Shown: positions 30,538 to 41,004, numbered from the stretch's first letter. The stretch: 64,000 nt of DNA from Nissabacter sp. SGAir0207 (GCF_005491205.1 NZ_CP028035.1:2852001-2916000); one strand, 5' to 3'. Translations and numbers: made by a program. Notes: a model not told the origin generated them from the sequence alone.

Positions 30538-31566
30538 ATGACTGCTTGCTGGGTCAGGGGCGCTGTCCGGGAAATCGAGGCCGATTTCCAGCGCTCCGCG
30601 GATACCCATTTAATCCGATTGCCGCTGCCGGACTTCCCCGGCATCCATCTCTATTTGAAAGATGAGAGCACCCACCCCAGCGGCAGCCTGAAACACCGGC
30701 TGGCACGCTCCCTGTTCCTCTACGCGCTCTGCAACGGTTGGCTGCGGGAGAACAGCACGGTGATTGAGGCCTCCTCCGGCAGCACTGCCATCTCCGAAGC
30801 CTATTTTGCCCGCCTGCTTGGCCTGCCTTTTATCGCTGTGATGCCAGCCAGCACCGCGCGCCGCAAAATAGAGCAGATCGCCTTTTATGGCGGACGCTGC
30901 CACTTTGTTGAGCACTCGGCGCAGATCTATGCCGCGTCTGAACATCTGGCGCGCGATCTGGGCGGCCACTATATGGATCAGTTCACCTACGCCGAGCGGG
31001 CCACCGACTGGCGCGGCAACAACAATATCGCTGACAGCATCTACCGCCAGATGGCGCGCGAGCCGTTCCCGATGCCGCGCTATCTGGTGATGGGCGCTGG
31101 CACCGGCGGCACCTCTGCCACGCTGGGGCGCTATATCCGCTATCAGGGGCACCCGACCGAACTGGTGGTGGTCGATCCTGAAAACTCAGTGTTCCACGAC
31201 TACTACCACCGGCGTGACCCGCAGATCACCTCGCCGTTGGGCAGCCGGATTGAGGGCATTGGCCGACCGCGTGTTGAACCCTCCTTTATCCCGGATGTGA
31301 TTGACCGGATGATCGCGGTGCCAGATGCCGCCAGCATCGCCGCCCTGCACTGGCTGGAGCGGGCGCTGGGCCGCCGCGCTGGTGCCTCAACTGGCACCAA
31401 CCTCTGTGGCGCGCTGCAACTGGCAGCCGAGATGCGCCAGCGCGGTGAACAAGGCTCCATCGTCACATTGCTGTGCGACAGCGGCGATCGCTACCCCGAT
31501 ACCTACTACAGTGATAGCTGGGTGGCGGAGCACATTGGCGCGATCCCTCCCCTCTTTCCCGGCTGA
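30538..31566 (+). CDS. PLP-dependent L-cysteine desulfhydrase (CdsH/CcdA type)
   Basis: Cysteine synthase-family (fold type II) PLP enzyme, 342 residues. The PLP Lys is K52 in SGSLKHR, the substrate loop is EASSGSTA (78-85) and the phosphate-binding loop is GAGTGGT (186-192). Divergent from decR. In Salmonella (CdsH, STM0458) and Pantoea (CcdA) genes in this position degrade cysteine to pyruvate, ammonia and sulfide under control of a YbaO-like regulator. E. coli K-12 lacks it. Desulfhydrase activity is inferred from context; cysteine synthase or cystathionine synthase activity cannot be excluded from sequence alone. Confidence 0.82.
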   Translation: MTACWVRGAVREIEADFQRSADTHLIRLPLPDFPGIHLYLKDESTHPSGSLKHRLARSLFLYALCNGWLRENSTVIEASSGSTAISEAYFARLLGLPFIAVMPASTARRKIEQIAFYGGRCHFVEHSAQIYAASEHLARDLGGHYMDQFTYAERATDWRGNNNIADSIYRQMAREPFPMPRYLVMGAGTGGTSATLGRYIRYQGHPTELVVVDPENSVFHDYYHRRDPQITSPLGSRIEGIGRPRVEPSFIPDVIDRMIAVPDAASIAALHWLERALGRRAGASTGTNLCGALQLAAEMRQRGEQGSIVTLLCDSGDRYPDTYYSDSWVAEHIGAIPPLFPG

Positions 31567-31662
31567 CCGGCACGCAGCTGTTCAAAGCGGGCGCGGGACA
31601 GTAACCTATAGTGAATACCCGGCGGCGTTGCCGGGCAGGTACACACAGTAAAGGTAGTAACA

Positions 31663-32361
31663 ATGAAACGAGCAGTAGTGGTATTCAGCGGTGGCCAGGA
31701 CTCAACCACCTGCCTGATTCAGGCAATGGCGCAGTATGATGAGGTGCACTGCGTCACCTTCGACTACGGCCAGCGCCACCGGGCAGAGATTGACGTGGCC
31801 CGCCAACTGGCCGAAACACTGGGCGCGCGGGCGCACAAGGTGCTGGATGTCGGCCTGCTGAATGAACTGGCGGTCAGCAGCCTGACGCGTGACAACATCC
31901 CGGTGCCGGGCTATGAGGCCAATGCCGAGGGGCAGTTGCCAAGCACCTTTGTGCCCGGCCGCAATATCCTGTTCCTGACTCTGGCCTCCATCTATGCCTA
32001 CCAGATCGGGGCGGAAGCGGTGATCACCGGCGTGTGTGAAACCGACTTCTCCGGCTACCCGGACTGCCGCGACGAGTTCGTTAAGGCGTTGAACCACGCG
32101 GTCAGCCTCGGACTGGCGCGTGATGTCCGCTTTGAGACGCCGCTGATGTGGCTGAACAAGGCGGAAACCTGGGCGCTGGCTGACTACTACGGGCAACTGG
32201 AGCGCGTGCGCCGCGACACCCTGACCTGTTACAACGGCATTCAGGGCGATGGCTGCGGCGAATGCGCTGCCTGCCACCTGCGCGCCAACGGTCTGGCGGT
32301 TTACCAGCAAGACCGTGCGGGCGTGCTCGCCAGCCTGAAACAGAAGAGCGGCCTGCAATAA
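31663..32361 (+). CDS. queC: 7-cyano-7-deazaguanine synthase
   Basis: Makes preQ0 from carboxydeazaguanine, ammonia and ATP in queuosine synthesis. It is 232 residues. The ATP pyrophosphatase P-loop SGGQDST is at 9-15, and the zinc-binding Cys cluster [12 protein letters not shown] (plus the Cys before it) lies near residues 190-205. [20 protein letters not shown] is a family block. Convergent with fadM; in E. coli ybaE and cof also lie near this place but are missing here. Confidence 0.97.
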   Translation: MKRAVVVFSGGQDSTTCLIQAMAQYDEVHCVTFDYGQRHRAEIDVARQLAETLGARAHKVLDVGLLNELAVSSLTRDNIPVPGYEANAEGQLPSTFVPGRNILFLTLASIYAYQIGAEAVITGVCETDFSGYPDCRDEFVKALNHAVSLGLARDVRFETPLMWLNKAETWALADYYGQLERVRRDTLTCYNGIQGDGCGECAACHLRANGLAVYQQDRAGVLASLKQKSGLQ

Positions 32362-32376
32362 CCCCACGCCGGCCCT

Positions 32377-32391
32377 GCCCCACGGTGGGGC
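32377..32391. terminator. queC/fadM hairpin
   Basis: Short stem GCCCCA / TGGGGC with a 3-nt loop lies in the 33-bp gap between the convergent genes. Plus strand continues CGTTTAC; weak. Confidence 0.45.
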
Positions 32392-32394
32392 CGT

Positions 32395-32805
32395 TTACTG
32401 CCCCGCCGGTTGCTCCAACTGGCTCAAGCGCGCCAGCAACTCCCCCTCCAGCGGCAGCGCTTTCTGGGTTTTCAGATCGATGCAGACGAAGGTCAGGGCC
32501 GCATCCGCCACCACCTCACCCGTTGGCTCCAGGGTGATTACCTGATTGACCACGCCGCTGCGCCCATTGAGGCGCGCCAGTTGGCTGTCAATGCGCAGCA
32601 CATCCCCCAGCACGGCTGGTCGGCGATAGTTAATGTTGATATTGACCACGATAAAGGCGATGCCTTGCGCCTTCATCCACTGGAATCCCTCCAGCGCGGA
32701 GAGCCACTCCCAGCGGGCCTCCTCCAGGAACTCAAGATAGCGGGCATTATTGACATGCTGGTAGACATCGATATGAAAACCCCGGACTTTTAGCAGCATC
32801 TGCAT
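32395..32805 (-). CDS. fadM: long-chain acyl-CoA thioesterase FadM
   Basis: Single hot-dog thioesterase of 136 residues (YbaW/FadM). The N-terminal VRGFHIDVYQHVNNARYLEFLEEARW contains the 4-hydroxybenzoyl-CoA-thioesterase-type Asp/His block. In E. coli it is FadR-controlled and acts on oleate by-products such as 3,5-tetradecadienoyl-CoA. The ATG at 32805 gives the E. coli N terminus MQ..KVRG; a longer ORF is rejected. Confidence 0.94.
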   Translation of the reverse strand: MQMLLKVRGFHIDVYQHVNNARYLEFLEEARWEWLSALEGFQWMKAQGIAFIVVNININYRRPAVLGDVLRIDSQLARLNGRSGVVNQVITLEPTGEVVADAALTFVCIDLKTQKALPLEGELLARLSQLEQPAGQ

Positions 32806-32855
32806 GGTGGCTGACTCACTCCTGTTGCAACGATAGGGAAAAACCTGCGCCCTGA

Positions 32856-32875
32856 AGTGCGCCCGCGGGCGCACT
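32856..32875. repeat. 20-bp perfect palindrome between fadM and ybaV
   Basis: AGTGCGCC-CGCG-GGCGCACT reads the same on both strands. It lies 70 bp past the ybaV stop and 50 bp before fadM. It could be a terminator without T run for ybaV or an operator for fadM. Confidence 0.6.
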
Positions 32876-32945
32876 GGTCGGATCACTTTGAGGGTAGCAG
32901 AATCTCCCTGCCGTCGGTCAGAAGTTCAGCGTTACGCGAGGGGGT

Positions 32946-33314
32946 TCACAAAACCAGCCGGTCGCGATTTCGCTCAATTAATGCCGGGCCAATGCCGGGC
33001 ACCTCCTGCAACTGTTCGATGTCCGTAAAAGGCCCAAACTCCTGGCGGTAGCTGACAATCGCCTCGGCCTTTTTCAGGCCGACGCCATTCAACCCCTGCG
33101 AGAGCGCGGCGGCATCGGCGTTGTTGATGCTGACCTTCTCCTCCTGGCTGGCTACGCTGGCCTTGGCGCTGGGTGTGACGGGCGCTTTCTCCGCTTTTTT
33201 GGCGGAGAGCGTGGCAGGCGAGGCGTCAGCGGGAGCTGCCTGCACCAGCACCGGTAAACTTGACAGACCGAGCGCCAGTGCCAGTCCGAGGGCGGAAATT
33301 CCTAATTTTTTCAT
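32946..33314 (-). CDS. ybaV: ComEA-like helix-hairpin-helix protein YbaV
   Basis: Exported protein of 122 residues with a signal peptide (~1-26, ending VQA), a low-complexity Ala/Lys/Ser linker and a C-terminal ComEA-type double helix-hairpin-helix domain (VSINNADAAALSQGLNGVGLKKAEAIV ... EVPGIGPALIERNRD). It probably binds DNA in the periplasm; relatives act in DNA uptake. AAGGAG lies seven bases before the ATG at 33314. Next to ppiD as in E. coli. Confidence 0.94.
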   Translation of the reverse strand: MKKLGISALGLALALGLSSLPVLVQAAPADASPATLSAKKAEKAPVTPSAKASVASQEEKVSINNADAAALSQGLNGVGLKKAEAIVSYRQEFGPFTDIEQLQEVPGIGPALIERNRDRLVL

Positions 33315-33394
33315 GCTGTTTCTCCTTGTGTTGTTCAGCACCGACACAATGCCGAAAAGCGGAAACGAGCACAAAGGGCAGATTTTAAATGTGG

Positions 33395-33417
33395 AAAAGG
33401 CCGCGAAAGCGGCCTTT
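33395..33417 (-). terminator. ppiD terminator
   Basis: Stem AAAGGCCGC / GCGGCCTTT with a GAAA/TTTC loop, 34 nt after the ppiD stop, followed on the minus strand by TTTTCC. Confidence 0.75.
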
Positions 33418-33451
33418 GTCTGTTGCAACGCATTACATTTTCTTGGAAGCG

Positions 33452-35332
33452 TTATTGCGCCTGTGCAGCACTGCCCAGTTTGATTTTGGCAGACTCACGC
33501 AGGCTACTCAGCAGGGCATCGAAGGTGATGTTGGTGGCACCCTCTTTCACCTGGCTGCTGAAGCCTGGGATAGCGTCTGGCGGCAGGTGGCCGGGGGTGA
33601 CTTTGTCCAGAGCGACCAGCGCCACGTTGCCCTTCTCATCCTTGGTCACGCCAAAGCTTGGCTTGCCGGCTTTCGGCTGCGGCAGGCTGTAGACGTTCTG
33701 CTCAAAGGCAGAAGGCTGTTGGGAGCGCTGGACGTTCTGCGTTTCACCGAAGCTAAGGCCATTGGCTTTCAACGCCTCATCGCCCTTGCCCGCTTTCAGT
33801 GCGGTCAGCACTTTATCTGCCTCAACCTGCGCCTGCTCCTGAGCTTTCTGACGTTTCACCAGTGCCAGCACTTCATCATGCACCTCGGCCAGCGGCTTCT
33901 CTGCCTGCGGTTTGTGGGCATCGATACGCACCACAAATGCACGGTCGCCGTCGGCGCTGATCACGTTGGAGTTGCTGCCCGGCGTGCCATTGTCGCCCTG
34001 CAGGGAGCCGTCAAAGAGGACATCCACCACCGCCTTGCTGTTAAGCGCCTGCGGGATGCTCTGCTGGGTGAACCAGTCGGTGTGTACCGCTTTCAGGCCA
34101 GAGGCCTCTTCCGCTGATGCCAGTGACTCATTGTCATTGGTTGCCGCTTCGCTCACTTTCTGTTGCAGCGCATAGAAGGCATCCAACGCCTTCTCCTGCT
34201 TCAGTTTTGCCAGCACGTCGGCGCGCACTTCAGCCAGCGGCTTGATCTTCGCCGCTTCCAGATCGTTGAGTTTCAAGATCAGGAAACCGGAGGAGGATTT
34301 GATCACGCCAGAGAGCTGGCCCTTCTCCGTCAGGTTGGCGTTCTTGAAGTCTTCCAGCGTGGTTTCCGGTTCCATCCAGTCTAGTTCGCCGCCGCGCTGG
34401 CCGGTGAAGGTATCGATGGATTTGGTCTTCGCCAGTTCAGCGAAATCCGCGCCCTTTTTCAGGTCAGCCAGTACTGCATCGGCATCCGCCTGCGTTTTCA
34501 GCACGATCACGCCATACTTCTTGCGCTCCGGCTGGCCAAAGGTGTTCTGGTGCTGGTCATAGTAGGCCGCGATCTCCGCGTCACTGACGGTCACCTTGTC
34601 TTGCAGGGCGGCCGCGTCCATCTCCAGATAGCTGACCTTCATCTGCTGCGGCGCGATGAACGCGTCACGGTGCTGGTCGTAGTAGGCTTTCAGCTCGTCA
34701 TCCGTGGCGGTCTGCTTGGCCGCCAGCGCATCGGTGTCAAAGGCCGCAACGCGCACCTCGCGCGATTGCAGCACCAGCGCTGCCAGCGCATCGGTTTCCA
34801 CCGGCAGAACAAACTCGCTACCGCCAAATACCTGATTCAGCTGCTGCGCCTGCAACTGGCGGCGAACCACCTGCGCATAGTTGTCAGCGGTGAAGCCATT
34901 GCTGCGGATTACCGCCAGATATTTGTCATTGTCGAATTGGTTATTGGTGCGGAATGCCGGGGTCGCGAGGATGCTCTCTTTAACCTGCTCATCCGTGATG
35001 GTGACGCCCAACTTTTTGGCGTACTGATCAATCAGGGTGACGTCCACCAGCTGGTTCAGCACCTGCTGACGCAGGCCCTGCATATACTGTTCATTGCCCG
35101 CCAGCAGGGAGAACTGCTCGCCCAGACGCTGCTGCATACGGGCGCGCTCATTCTGGAAAGCCTGTTCAAACTGGGCGCGGCTGATCTCCTGGCCGTTCAC
35201 TTTGGCGGCATAGTCGCCGGAACCGCCGATCAGGTAGTTGCCCACCCCGGTCAGGACAAAGGAGAGAATAATAAGCGCCAGGATGACTTTGAGCACGACA
35301 TGGTTAGAAGCCGCGCGTAAATTGTCCATCAT
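33452..35332 (-). CDS. ppiD: periplasmic folding chaperone PpiD
   Basis: Inner-membrane-anchored SurA-like chaperone of 626 residues. One N-terminal membrane segment (~16-37) is followed by a SurA-N-like helical domain, a parvulin domain (YGVIVLKTQADADAVLADL... GGELDWMEPETT) and a long C-terminal region. It interacts with SecYEG and YfgM in E. coli. The MMDNLRAASNH start at 35332 matches the E. coli form; the longer upstream ORF is rejected. No strong ribosome site is seen. Confidence 0.96.
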   Translation of the reverse strand: MMDNLRAASNHVVLKVILALIILSFVLTGVGNYLIGGSGDYAAKVNGQEISRAQFEQAFQNERARMQQRLGEQFSLLAGNEQYMQGLRQQVLNQLVDVTLIDQYAKKLGVTITDEQVKESILATPAFRTNNQFDNDKYLAVIRSNGFTADNYAQVVRRQLQAQQLNQVFGGSEFVLPVETDALAALVLQSREVRVAAFDTDALAAKQTATDDELKAYYDQHRDAFIAPQQMKVSYLEMDAAALQDKVTVSDAEIAAYYDQHQNTFGQPERKKYGVIVLKTQADADAVLADLKKGADFAELAKTKSIDTFTGQRGGELDWMEPETTLEDFKNANLTEKGQLSGVIKSSSGFLILKLNDLEAAKIKPLAEVRADVLAKLKQEKALDAFYALQQKVSEAATNDNESLASAEEASGLKAVHTDWFTQQSIPQALNSKAVVDVLFDGSLQGDNGTPGSNSNVISADGDRAFVVRIDAHKPQAEKPLAEVHDEVLALVKRQKAQEQAQVEADKVLTALKAGKGDEALKANGLSFGETQNVQRSQQPSAFEQNVYSLPQPKAGKPSFGVTKDEKGNVALVALDKVTPGHLPPDAIPGFSSQVKEGATNITFDALLSSLRESAKIKLGSAAQAQ

Positions 35333-35470
35333 AATGTGACAACACTCCGCTGTAATGTAGATTAACAACCCTGCGCAGGCATGGTGCCCGGCACGTCCTG
35401 CGCCGTTGCGCGGTAGAGCGAAAGGCAAAGAAAACCGAGTGTTACCCCGTCCCGCCTGTGCTGTAGAAAT

Positions 35471-35497
35471 AAAAAAAGCGCACCTATTTTGATGCGC
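35471..35497 (-). terminator. hupB terminator
   Basis: Stem GCGCATC / GGTGCGC (one G-T pair) with a 6-nt loop and seven T residues on the minus strand, 86 nt after the hupB stop. Confidence 0.85.
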
Positions 35498-35582
35498 CTT
35501 GTATCTTACCTTACCCGGCTGGTCGCGTCAGGCGATTGTTTGAAACAAACTGCCTGTGGAAACGCGATCTACCGCACACTCA

Positions 35583-35855
35583 TTAATTGATAGCGTCTTT
35601 CAACGCCTTGCCTGCGCGGAAACCCGGAACTTTGGCTGCCGGGATGGCAATCTCGTTCCCGGTCTGCGGGTTGCGGCCAGTACGGGCGGCGCGCTCGCGT
35701 ACGGCAAAGGTGCCGAAGCCCACCAGCGCCACTTCTTCGCCGCTCTTCAGTGAATCAGTAACGGATTCCAGAATGGCATCCAGTGCACGGCCAGCGGCAG
35801 CCTTGGAAAGGTCTGCGTCCACGGCAATCTTGTCGATCAGTTGTGATTTATTCAC
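35583..35855 (-). CDS. hupB: DNA-binding protein HU-beta
   Basis: Nucleoid protein, 90 residues, with the HU/IHF signature [21 protein letters not shown] (Pro63-type wedge in RNPQTG) and the N terminus [11 protein letters not shown]. It bends DNA as an HU homodimer or with HU-alpha. Located between lon and ppiD as in E. coli. A GGGGATGAAT stretch precedes the ATG. Confidence 0.98.
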   Translation of the reverse strand: MNKSQLIDKIAVDADLSKAAAGRALDAILESVTDSLKSGEEVALVGFGTFAVRERAARTGRNPQTGNEIAIPAAKVPGFRAGKALKDAIN

Positions 35856-35977
35856 GTATTCATCCCCTCTTGAAATCTTTGCCGCGCTGAAAAAAGTCCT
35901 TGGTGCGCGGCTGCGCTGCTTTTATATCAAGCCTGCCAGGGCTATGCAAGCCAACCACGCGCCCGGCGCGGTGGCAT

Positions 35978-36010
35978 AAAAAAGCCGGCAAACCTCTCGG
36001 CTTGCCGGCT
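35978..36010 (-). terminator. lon terminator
   Basis: Stem AGCCGGCAA / TTGCCGGCT with a 10-nt loop and six T residues on the minus strand, 26 nt after the lon stop. Confidence 0.9.
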
Positions 36011-36035
36011 GTTGAGAACGTAAGCCTGCCTGCGG

Positions 36036-38390
36036 TTATTTCACCGCCACCGGCTGCGCACCAAACGCTGGGTTTTGCAACGCCAGGTTCAGCACTTCGT
36101 CGATGCGCTTGACCGGGTGGATCTCCAGATCGGCGATGACGTTATCCGGAATCTCTTCCAGATCGCGGCGGTTCTCATCCGGGATCAGCACCACTTTGAT
36201 GCCGCCACGGTGGGCCGCCAGCAGCTTCTCTTTCAGGCCGCCAATCGGCAGCACCTGGCCGCGCAGCGTGATCTCACCGGTCATCGCCACGTCGGCGCGT
36301 ACCGGGTTGCCGGTCAGGGCGGAGACCAGCGCGGTGCACATGGCGATACCGGCGCTTGGGCCATCCTTCGGCGTCGCGCCTTCCGGCACGTGCACGTGGA
36401 TGTCACGCTTCTCATAGAAGTCGTTGTTGATGCCCAGCTTGTCGGCACGCGCGCGCACCACGGTCAGCGCCGCCTGAATGGACTCCTGCATCACCTCGCC
36501 GAGGGAGCCGGTGTAGGTCAGTTTGCCCTTGCCCGGTACGCAGGCGGTTTCGATGGTCAGCAGGTCGCCGCCCACTTCCGTCCACGCCAGACCGGTCACC
36601 TGACCGATGCGGTTTTCGGTATCCGCGCGGCCATAGTCGACACGCTGGACGCCCAGGTAATCCTTCAGGTTGTCGCCGGTGATGGTGATGTGCTTGATGG
36701 TTTTGTCCATCAGCAGCTGTTTCACCGCCTTACGGCACAGTTTGGAGATTTCACGCTCCAGACTACGCACGCCGGCTTCACGGGTGTAGTAGCGGATGAT
36801 GCCGATGATCGCGCTGTCTTCCAGCGTCAATTCGCCCTTTTTCAGTGCGTTGCGTTCAATCTGCTTCGGCAGCAGGTGCTGCTTGGCGATGTTCAGCTTC
36901 TCATCCTCGGTGTAACCCGAGAGGCGAATCACTTCCATACGGTCCAGCAGCGGTGCCGGAATGTTCATGGAGTTGGAGGTCGCCACAAACATCACGTCGG
37001 AGAGATCGTAGTCCACTTCCAGATAGTGGTCGTTGAAGGCCACGTTCTGTTCCGGGTCCAGCACTTCCAGCAGGGCAGAAGCCGGATCACCACGCATGTC
37101 AGAGGACATTTTATCGATCTCATCCAGCAGGAACAGTGGGTTACGTACGCCCACTTTCGCCATCTTCTGGATCAGCTTGCCCGGCATGGAGCCGATATAA
37201 GTACGGCGGTGACCGCGGATCTCCGCTTCATCACGCACGCCGCCCAGCGCCATACGCACATACTGGCGACCGGTGGCACGGGCGATGGACTGGCCGAGGG
37301 AGGTCTTACCTACCCCTGGCGGCCCCACCAGACAGAGGATCGGCCCCTTGATTTTACTGACGCGGCTCTGCACGGCGAGGTACTCAAGGATGCGATCCTT
37401 GACGCGCTCCAGCCCGTAATGGTCGGAGTCCAGCACCTCTTGGGCCTTGCGCAGGTCTTTCTTCACCTTGCTGCGGTCGTTCCACGGCACCTGGATCATC
37501 CAGTCGATATAGCTGCGCACCACGGTGGCTTCCGCCGACATCGGCGACATCATCTTCAGCTTTTGCAGCTCGGCCTCAGTCTTCTCTTTGGCCTCTTTCG
37601 GCATTTTGGCCGCGTCGATTTTGCGCTTCAGCGCTTCGTGCTCATCTGGCGCGTCATCCATCTCGCCCAGCTCTTTCTGAATGGCCTTCATCTGCTCATT
37701 CAGGTAGTACTCGCGCTGGCTCTTCTCCATCTGCTTTTTGACGCGGTTGCGGATGCGTTTCTCCACCTGCAACAGGTCGATTTCCGACTCCATCATCGCC
37801 ATCAGGTACTCAAGGCGTTCAGTGATGTCGGACATCTCCAGCACGGACTGTTTGTCTGCCAGTTTCAGCGGCATATGGGCGGCGATGGTATCGGCCAAAC
37901 GTGCGGCATCGTCGATGCTGTTCAGTGAGGTCAGCACCTCCGGCGGGATCTTTTTGTTGAGCTTGATGTAGCCTTCAAACTGGTTGATGGCGGTGCGTAC
38001 CAGCACCTCCTGCTCACGCTCATCAATTGCTGGCGAATCGAGGTATTCAGCCTGGGCCGCAAAGTGCTCGCCATTGTCAGACAGGGTGGTGATGCGCGCG
38101 CGCTGCAAACCTTCCACCAGCACTTTTACCGTGCCGTCCGGCAGCTTCAACATCTGGAGGATGGACGCTACCGTACCGACAGAAAACAGATCGTTGACGC
38201 CCGGTTCATCCGTTGAGGCCTCTTTTTGCGCCACCAGCATGATCTTCTTGTCGTGATCCATTGCGGCTTCAAGGCACCGTATTGATTTTTCCCGGCCAAC
38301 AAACAACGGGATCACCATGTGCGGATAAACCACCACATCGCGCAGAGGCAATACGGGGATTTCTATGCGTTCGGAACGCTCAGGGTTCAT
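36036..38390 (-). CDS. lon: ATP-dependent protease Lon
   Basis: Soluble homohexameric AAA+ protease, 784 residues, the same length as in E. coli. An N-terminal substrate-binding domain is followed by the AAA+ module (Walker A GPPGVGKT near 356-363, Walker B FLLDEIDK) and a C-terminal protease domain with the Ser-Lys dyad in [11 protein letters not shown] (Ser ~679) and [10 protein letters not shown] (Lys ~722). A sigma-32 promoter lies ~90-115 bp upstream. It degrades misfolded proteins and regulators. Confidence 0.98.
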   Translation of the reverse strand: MNPERSERIEIPVLPLRDVVVYPHMVIPLFVGREKSIRCLEAAMDHDKKIMLVAQKEASTDEPGVNDLFSVGTVASILQMLKLPDGTVKVLVEGLQRARITTLSDNGEHFAAQAEYLDSPAIDEREQEVLVRTAINQFEGYIKLNKKIPPEVLTSLNSIDDAARLADTIAAHMPLKLADKQSVLEMSDITERLEYLMAMMESEIDLLQVEKRIRNRVKKQMEKSQREYYLNEQMKAIQKELGEMDDAPDEHEALKRKIDAAKMPKEAKEKTEAELQKLKMMSPMSAEATVVRSYIDWMIQVPWNDRSKVKKDLRKAQEVLDSDHYGLERVKDRILEYLAVQSRVSKIKGPILCLVGPPGVGKTSLGQSIARATGRQYVRMALGGVRDEAEIRGHRRTYIGSMPGKLIQKMAKVGVRNPLFLLDEIDKMSSDMRGDPASALLEVLDPEQNVAFNDHYLEVDYDLSDVMFVATSNSMNIPAPLLDRMEVIRLSGYTEDEKLNIAKQHLLPKQIERNALKKGELTLEDSAIIGIIRYYTREAGVRSLEREISKLCRKAVKQLLMDKTIKHITITGDNLKDYLGVQRVDYGRADTENRIGQVTGLAWTEVGGDLLTIETACVPGKGKLTYTGSLGEVMQESIQAALTVVRARADKLGINNDFYEKRDIHVHVPEGATPKDGPSAGIAMCTALVSALTGNPVRADVAMTGEITLRGQVLPIGGLKEKLLAAHRGGIKVVLIPDENRRDLEEIPDNVIADLEIHPVKRIDEVLNLALQNPAFGAQPVAVK

Positions 38391-38478
38391 AGAGCTCTCT
38401 CTTAGTTTAGCTTCCGCCAGGTTAAAGAAATCTCGTGAAACTCCAGGTTTACGGGTTTCAGCAAGTAGGATACTGAGT

Positions 38479-38506
38479 ATATGGGGATGAATCTCTTACA
38501 TTCAAC
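38479..38506 (-). promoter_or_regulatory. sigma-32 promoter of lon
   Basis: On the minus strand GTTGAAT (38500-38506), 13 nt, CCCCATAT (38479-38486). The same words precede E. coli lon. Confidence 0.88.
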
Positions 38507-38520
38507 GACCAGCATGCGAG

Positions 38521-38551
38521 GAAAAAAAAATGGGGGATGATTTCCCCCATT
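38521..38551 (-). terminator. clpPX terminator
   Basis: Stem AATGGGGG / CCCCCATT with a 7-nt loop and nine T residues on the minus strand, 32 nt past the clpX stop and just before the lon promoter. Confidence 0.93.
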
Positions 38552-38582
38552 GGATGTTTAACCTACTGGAACAATTGAGTAA

Positions 38583-39857
38583 TTATTCACCTGAAGCTTG
38601 TTGGGCCTCATGCTTGCCATAAATCAGCATCGGCTCAGATTGACCGGCGATGACCGACTCATCAATGACCACCTTGTCAACGCTCTCCATGGAGGGCAGG
38701 TCGTACATGGTGTCCAGCAGTGCGCCTTCCACGATGGAGCGCAGGCCGCGGGCGCCCGTTTTGCGCGCCATGGCTTTCTTGGCGATGGCCGTCAGGGCCT
38801 CGTCACGGAACTCCAGCTCCACACCTTCCAGGTTGAACAGCGCCTGATACTGCTTGGTCAGGGCGTTCTTCGGCTCTTTCAGGATCTGGATCAGCGCGTC
38901 TTCGCTCAGTTCGCTCAGGGTCGCGACTACCGGCAGACGGCCGATGAACTCAGGGATCAGACCAAACTTAATCAAATCTTCTGGTTCTGCCTGTGCCAAC
39001 AGCTGGCCTTCGGTGGCTTTTTCAGATTTACCCTTCACTTCCGCGCCGAAACCGATGCCGGTGCCGGTGTTGATACGCTGCCCGATCACCTTATCCAGGC
39101 CGGCAAAGGCGCCGCCACAAATGAACAGGATCTTGGAGGTATCAACTTGCAGGAACTCCTGCTGCGGATGCTTGCGGCCACCCTGCGGTGGAACGGCTGC
39201 CACGGTGCCCTCAATCAGTTTCAGCAGTGCCTGCTGCACACCCTCACCGGAGACATCACGGGTAATGGAGGGGTTGTCAGACTTACGGGAGATCTTATCA
39301 ATCTCATCGATGTAGACGATGCCGCGCTGGGCTTTCTGCACGTCGTAATCGCACTTCTGCAACAGTTTCTGGATGATGTTTTCAACGTCCTCACCCACGT
39401 AACCGGCTTCGGTCAGGGTGGTGGCGTCAGCCATGGTAAAGGGCACATCCAGGAAGCGGGCCAGAGTCTCGGCCAGCAAGGTCTTGCCGCTACCGGTCGG
39501 GCCGATCAGCAGAATGTTACTCTTGCCCAGCTCCACGCCGTTGCTGCTATCGCCATTGCGCAGACGTTTGTAGTGGTTGTACACCGCCACTGCCAGCACT
39601 TTCTTGGCCTGTTCCTGGCCGATGACGTAGTCATCCAGGTGTTGGCGGATTTCGTGCGGGGTCGGGAGTGCACTGCGCTCACGATGGGGCGCAACTTCTT
39701 TAATCTCTTCGCGAATAATGTCGTTACACAGATCAACACATTCATCGCAGATATACACTGACGGCCCGGCAATCAGCTTACGCACTTCATGCTGGCTTTT
39801 GCCGCAAAAAGAGCAGTACAGCAGCTTTCCTGAACCGTCTTTGCGCTTATCTGTCAT
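38583..39857 (-). CDS. clpX: ClpXP unfoldase subunit ClpX
   Basis: AAA+ unfoldase that feeds ClpP, 424 residues. The N-terminal zinc-binding domain has C15, C18, C37 and C40. Walker A is GPTGSGKT, Walker [10 protein letters not shown], and the pore loop GYVGEDVE is intact. The IGFGAEV tripeptide (IGF) that docks to ClpP is present in the [11 protein letters not shown] stretch. It follows clpP by about 150 bp. Confidence 0.98.
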   Translation of the reverse strand: MTDKRKDGSGKLLYCSFCGKSQHEVRKLIAGPSVYICDECVDLCNDIIREEIKEVAPHRERSALPTPHEIRQHLDDYVIGQEQAKKVLAVAVYNHYKRLRNGDSSNGVELGKSNILLIGPTGSGKTLLAETLARFLDVPFTMADATTLTEAGYVGEDVENIIQKLLQKCDYDVQKAQRGIVYIDEIDKISRKSDNPSITRDVSGEGVQQALLKLIEGTVAAVPPQGGRKHPQQEFLQVDTSKILFICGGAFAGLDKVIGQRINTGTGIGFGAEVKGKSEKATEGQLLAQAEPEDLIKFGLIPEFIGRLPVVATLSELSEDALIQILKEPKNALTKQYQALFNLEGVELEFRDEALTAIAKKAMARKTGARGLRSIVEGALLDTMYDLPSMESVDKVVIDESVIAGQSEPMLIYGKHEAQQASGE

Positions 39858-40008
39858 CAGTAAACCTCTTCTCTAGTATCTGTCCTGCCGCACCATTCGG
39901 CAGAAGCATGACCAGTTAACGAACCTTTCCGCTGCTGGCCGCCGATGCGTCAGCTGTGGCGTTCACAGGGGCTTCACCCAGTATAGCGCATCGGCCCGTA
40001 CTCATTGG

Positions 40009-40632
40009 TCAGTTGCGATGGGTTAATACGGCGTCCACCAGGCCATACTCTACAGATTGTTCTGCAGACATGAAACGGTCACGCTCAGTGTCACGCTCTA
40101 TCACTTCAAGAGACTGACCCGTATGTTTTGCCATCAGTTCATTCATGCGCGATTTCACTTTCAAAATCTCTTTGGCATGAATTTCAATGTCAGTGGCCTG
40201 ACCCTGGAAGCCGCCCAGCGGCTGGTGGATCATGACGCGGGAGTTCGGCAGGCAGAAACGCTTGCCCTTCGCGCCTGCGGCCAGCAGGAAGGAGCCCATC
40301 GAGCACGCCTGGCCCATACAGATGGTGCTGACGTCTGGCTTGATGAACTGCATGGTGTCATAGATTGACATGCCGGCTGTGATGACGCCGCCTGGGGAGT
40401 TGATATACAGGAAGATATCTTTTTCCGGGTTTTCCGCTTCCAGGAACAGCATCTGCGCCACAATCAGGTTGGCCATATGGTCTTCAACCTGGCCGGTCAG
40501 GAAGATCACGCGCTCTTTAAGCAGGCGGGAGTAGATATCGTATGAACGCTCACCGCGTGAGGTCTGCTCCACTACCATCGGTACCAGAGCCATGTTAGGT
40601 GCTAATTGATCTCGTTCGCCACTGTATGACAT
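40009..40632 (-). CDS. clpP: ClpP protease subunit
   Basis: Serine peptidase forming the ClpP tetradecamer, 207 residues. The catalytic Ser is in [11 protein letters not shown] (E. coli GQAASMGA), the His in MIHQPLGG and the Asp in the RDTERDRF region. The ATG at 40632 has GGAG six bases upstream; a GTG one codon earlier is possible. The N-terminal propeptide [14 protein letters not shown] is present. A sigma-32-like promoter lies upstream. Confidence 0.97.
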   Translation of the reverse strand: MSYSGERDQLAPNMALVPMVVEQTSRGERSYDIYSRLLKERVIFLTGQVEDHMANLIVAQMLFLEAENPEKDIFLYINSPGGVITAGMSIYDTMQFIKPDVSTICMGQACSMGSFLLAAGAKGKRFCLPNSRVMIHQPLGGFQGQATDIEIHAKEILKVKSRMNELMAKHTGQSLEVIERDTERDRFMSAEQSVEYGLVDAVLTHRN

Positions 40633-40781
40633 CACCGTCTCCTAGAAATAATTCACTTTGGCGCCATTAAAAACGATTCTACTTGAGTTGGCCGCTGATG
40701 ACCATTGCTCAAGCGCCCGGTTGCCCCGGCCATAAACGGTGGTCGTTCCTCATGCAGAGTAATGGAAGCCCTGTTCCTTAG

Positions 40782-40810
40782 CTGTGGGGGCGGGCCGGCA
40801 CCATTTCAAG
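40782..40810 (-). promoter_or_regulatory. sigma-32-like promoter of clpPX
   Basis: On the minus strand an exact CTTGAAA (40804-40810) is followed after 14 nt by CCCCACAG (40782-40789). The -10 half is imperfect. It lies about 150 bp before the clpP start. Confidence 0.75.
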
Positions 40811-40974
40811 CGTCGCCCGGAAAAACGCCGCCGGGCGGTTGCCTCTCATTGCCTGCCAACAATGGGACGAATGACGTCGCTCTCCCCTTCTCCGGGTATA
40901 CCAACATCTTGAATATAGTGCAAATCGGGGCAAAGGGAATGAGAATTTTGGCAGGTCATTGGCTGACGCCGATA
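40811..40974. other. tig-clpP intergenic region, remainder
   Basis: Between the clpP heat-shock promoter and the tig terminator no gene is seen. A GC-rich stem-like stretch (GCCCGG.. GCCGGGC near 40817-40835) is visible but has no clear role. Confidence 0.4.
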
Positions 40975-41004
40975 AAAAGAAAGCCCACGGGTCTCCGTGG
41001 GCTT
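40975..41004 (-). terminator. tig terminator
   Basis: Perfect stem AAGCCCACGG / CCGTGGGCTT with a 4-nt loop, 41 nt after the tig stop, followed on the minus strand by TTCTTTTTATC. Confidence 0.9.

Noticed and set aside
31567..31662. Possible preQ1 riboswitch before queC
   Set aside because: Only a simple CCCGGC/GCCGGG hairpin is visible; the preQ1 aptamer core is not recognisable, and enteric queC is not known to use one.
36075..37928. 617-codon ORF on the plus strand
   Set aside because: Lies antisense inside lon; its long opening is a side effect of GC-rich codon use. Protein looks like low-complexity His/Arg/Gln shadow sequence.
38391..38582. Small RNA (SraA-like) between lon and clpX
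   Set aside because: The visible structure is fully explained by the clpX terminator and the lon heat-shock promoter.
39942..39994. CCGATGCG / CGCATCGG inverted pair between clpP and clpX
   Set aside because: Eight-bp arms with a 37-nt loop and no T run; too weak to call a terminator or operator.
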